A stretch of 13,084 nucleotides of DNA from Baffinella frigidus (lineage: Eukaryota; Cryptophyceae; Cryptomonadales; Baffinellaceae). The notes beneath the pieces are model-generated. The model was not told the DNA's origin. It saw only the letters and a list, made by a program, of their open reading frames with translations, and did not search any database. The first letter of the stretch is position 1. Each line of letters opens with the position of its first letter. The DNA is taken from the NCBI GenBank assembly GCA_026770585.1, contig MU646363.1:824102-837185 (forward strand), read 5' to 3'. This document shows positions 12,871 through 13,084 of this stretch, piece after piece. The translations under genes and the position numbers were made by a program.

Positions 12871-12885
12871 GGATCCGCGGACTCA
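12871..12885 (+). pseudogene. DUF3593-like exon-5 fragment J
   Basis: GGATCCGCGGA is joined to CTCACGGG by a short deletion, again directly before a U element. Confidence 0.35.
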
Positions 12886-12955
12886 CGGGTGCGTTTGTGT
12901 TATCTTAAGGGTGAAATTTGCTATCTTAGCCTCGACGGAGCTGTACCATAGCGCA

Positions 12956-13084
12956 CGGGTCTGCGCGCGAGAGCCTTCCCACACGAGGCTACCTATGCGA
13001 ACAGAATAAATGTCGATTGTAAACGTGTGTAGTAATTTTCAGATGAAAAGCAGCGACTTTACACAGGTCCGACCGCTCAGCGGG
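12956..13084. other. Right edge, unassigned
   Basis: Only a GTGTAGTAATTTTC half-motif at 13028-13041 was recognised. Confidence 0.3.

Larger units (their letters stand above)
11755..12955 (+). repeat. U-element array: five about 70-115 bp units alternating with exon-5 ends
   Basis: Units at 11755-11870, 11957-12054, 12132-12220, 12775-12870 and 12886-12955 share TTTGCTATCTTAGCCTCGAC, AGCTGTACCATAGCAT and, except in the last, ACACCCCTGCGATAG...GACGGGGATC. Most begin exactly at the exon-5 donor (GGTGCGTTTGTG). Confidence 0.75.

Overview
This is a piece of eukaryotic nuclear genome, most likely from an alga with a red-lineage secondary plastid (cryptophyte, haptophyte or ochrophyte; the window does not decide which). 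Two genes can be reconstructed. Both are split by GT-AG introns, and both begin with a signal peptide followed by a transit-like stretch with Phe at the predicted +1 position (ASA|FAP and CDA|FTG), the plastid-import signature of that lineage. Degenerate plant-type telomere repeats (TTTAGGG/CCCTAAA) and hairpin mobile elements fill most of the rest.

Layout. A 338-bp intergenic region (5454-5791) separates two divergent genes. Leftward (minus strand) runs a gene for a plastid protein like RlmN, the radical-SAM 23S rRNA adenine methyltransferase. Exons found are 5453-5094, 4377-4286, 2859-2769 and 1460-1383. All junction phases agree and give 207 codons; the catalytic part should lie beyond the left edge. 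Rightward (plus strand) runs a gene for a small conserved plastid membrane protein, probably of the DUF3593 type. Its exons are 5792-5979, 6327-6375, 8500-8565 (alternative 8907-8954), 9502-9613 and 11629-11754, again phase-consistent, giving 180 codons so far.

The remarkable feature is what fills the introns. Nearly every internal exon of both genes is accompanied by degraded extra copies of itself, often with its own splice sites: three copies of the second rlmN-like exon, six or more of the third, seven of the fourth, four of the third exon of the plus gene, three of the fourth, and about ten of the fifth. Many dispersed repeats that look anonymous are pieces of exons. Copies are separated by telomere-like tracts that mostly run CCCTAAA in the sense direction of the host gene and end at the acceptor AG. 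They are also broken by hairpin MITEs; two insertions show clear target duplications (GATC; GGATACC). Two minisatellites share a 21-bp period. No rRNA, tRNA, CRISPR or prokaryotic feature was seen.

The two genes do not form a known pathway. They share a divergent promoter region and a plastid destination. All homology calls are from memory of family motifs; no database search was run.
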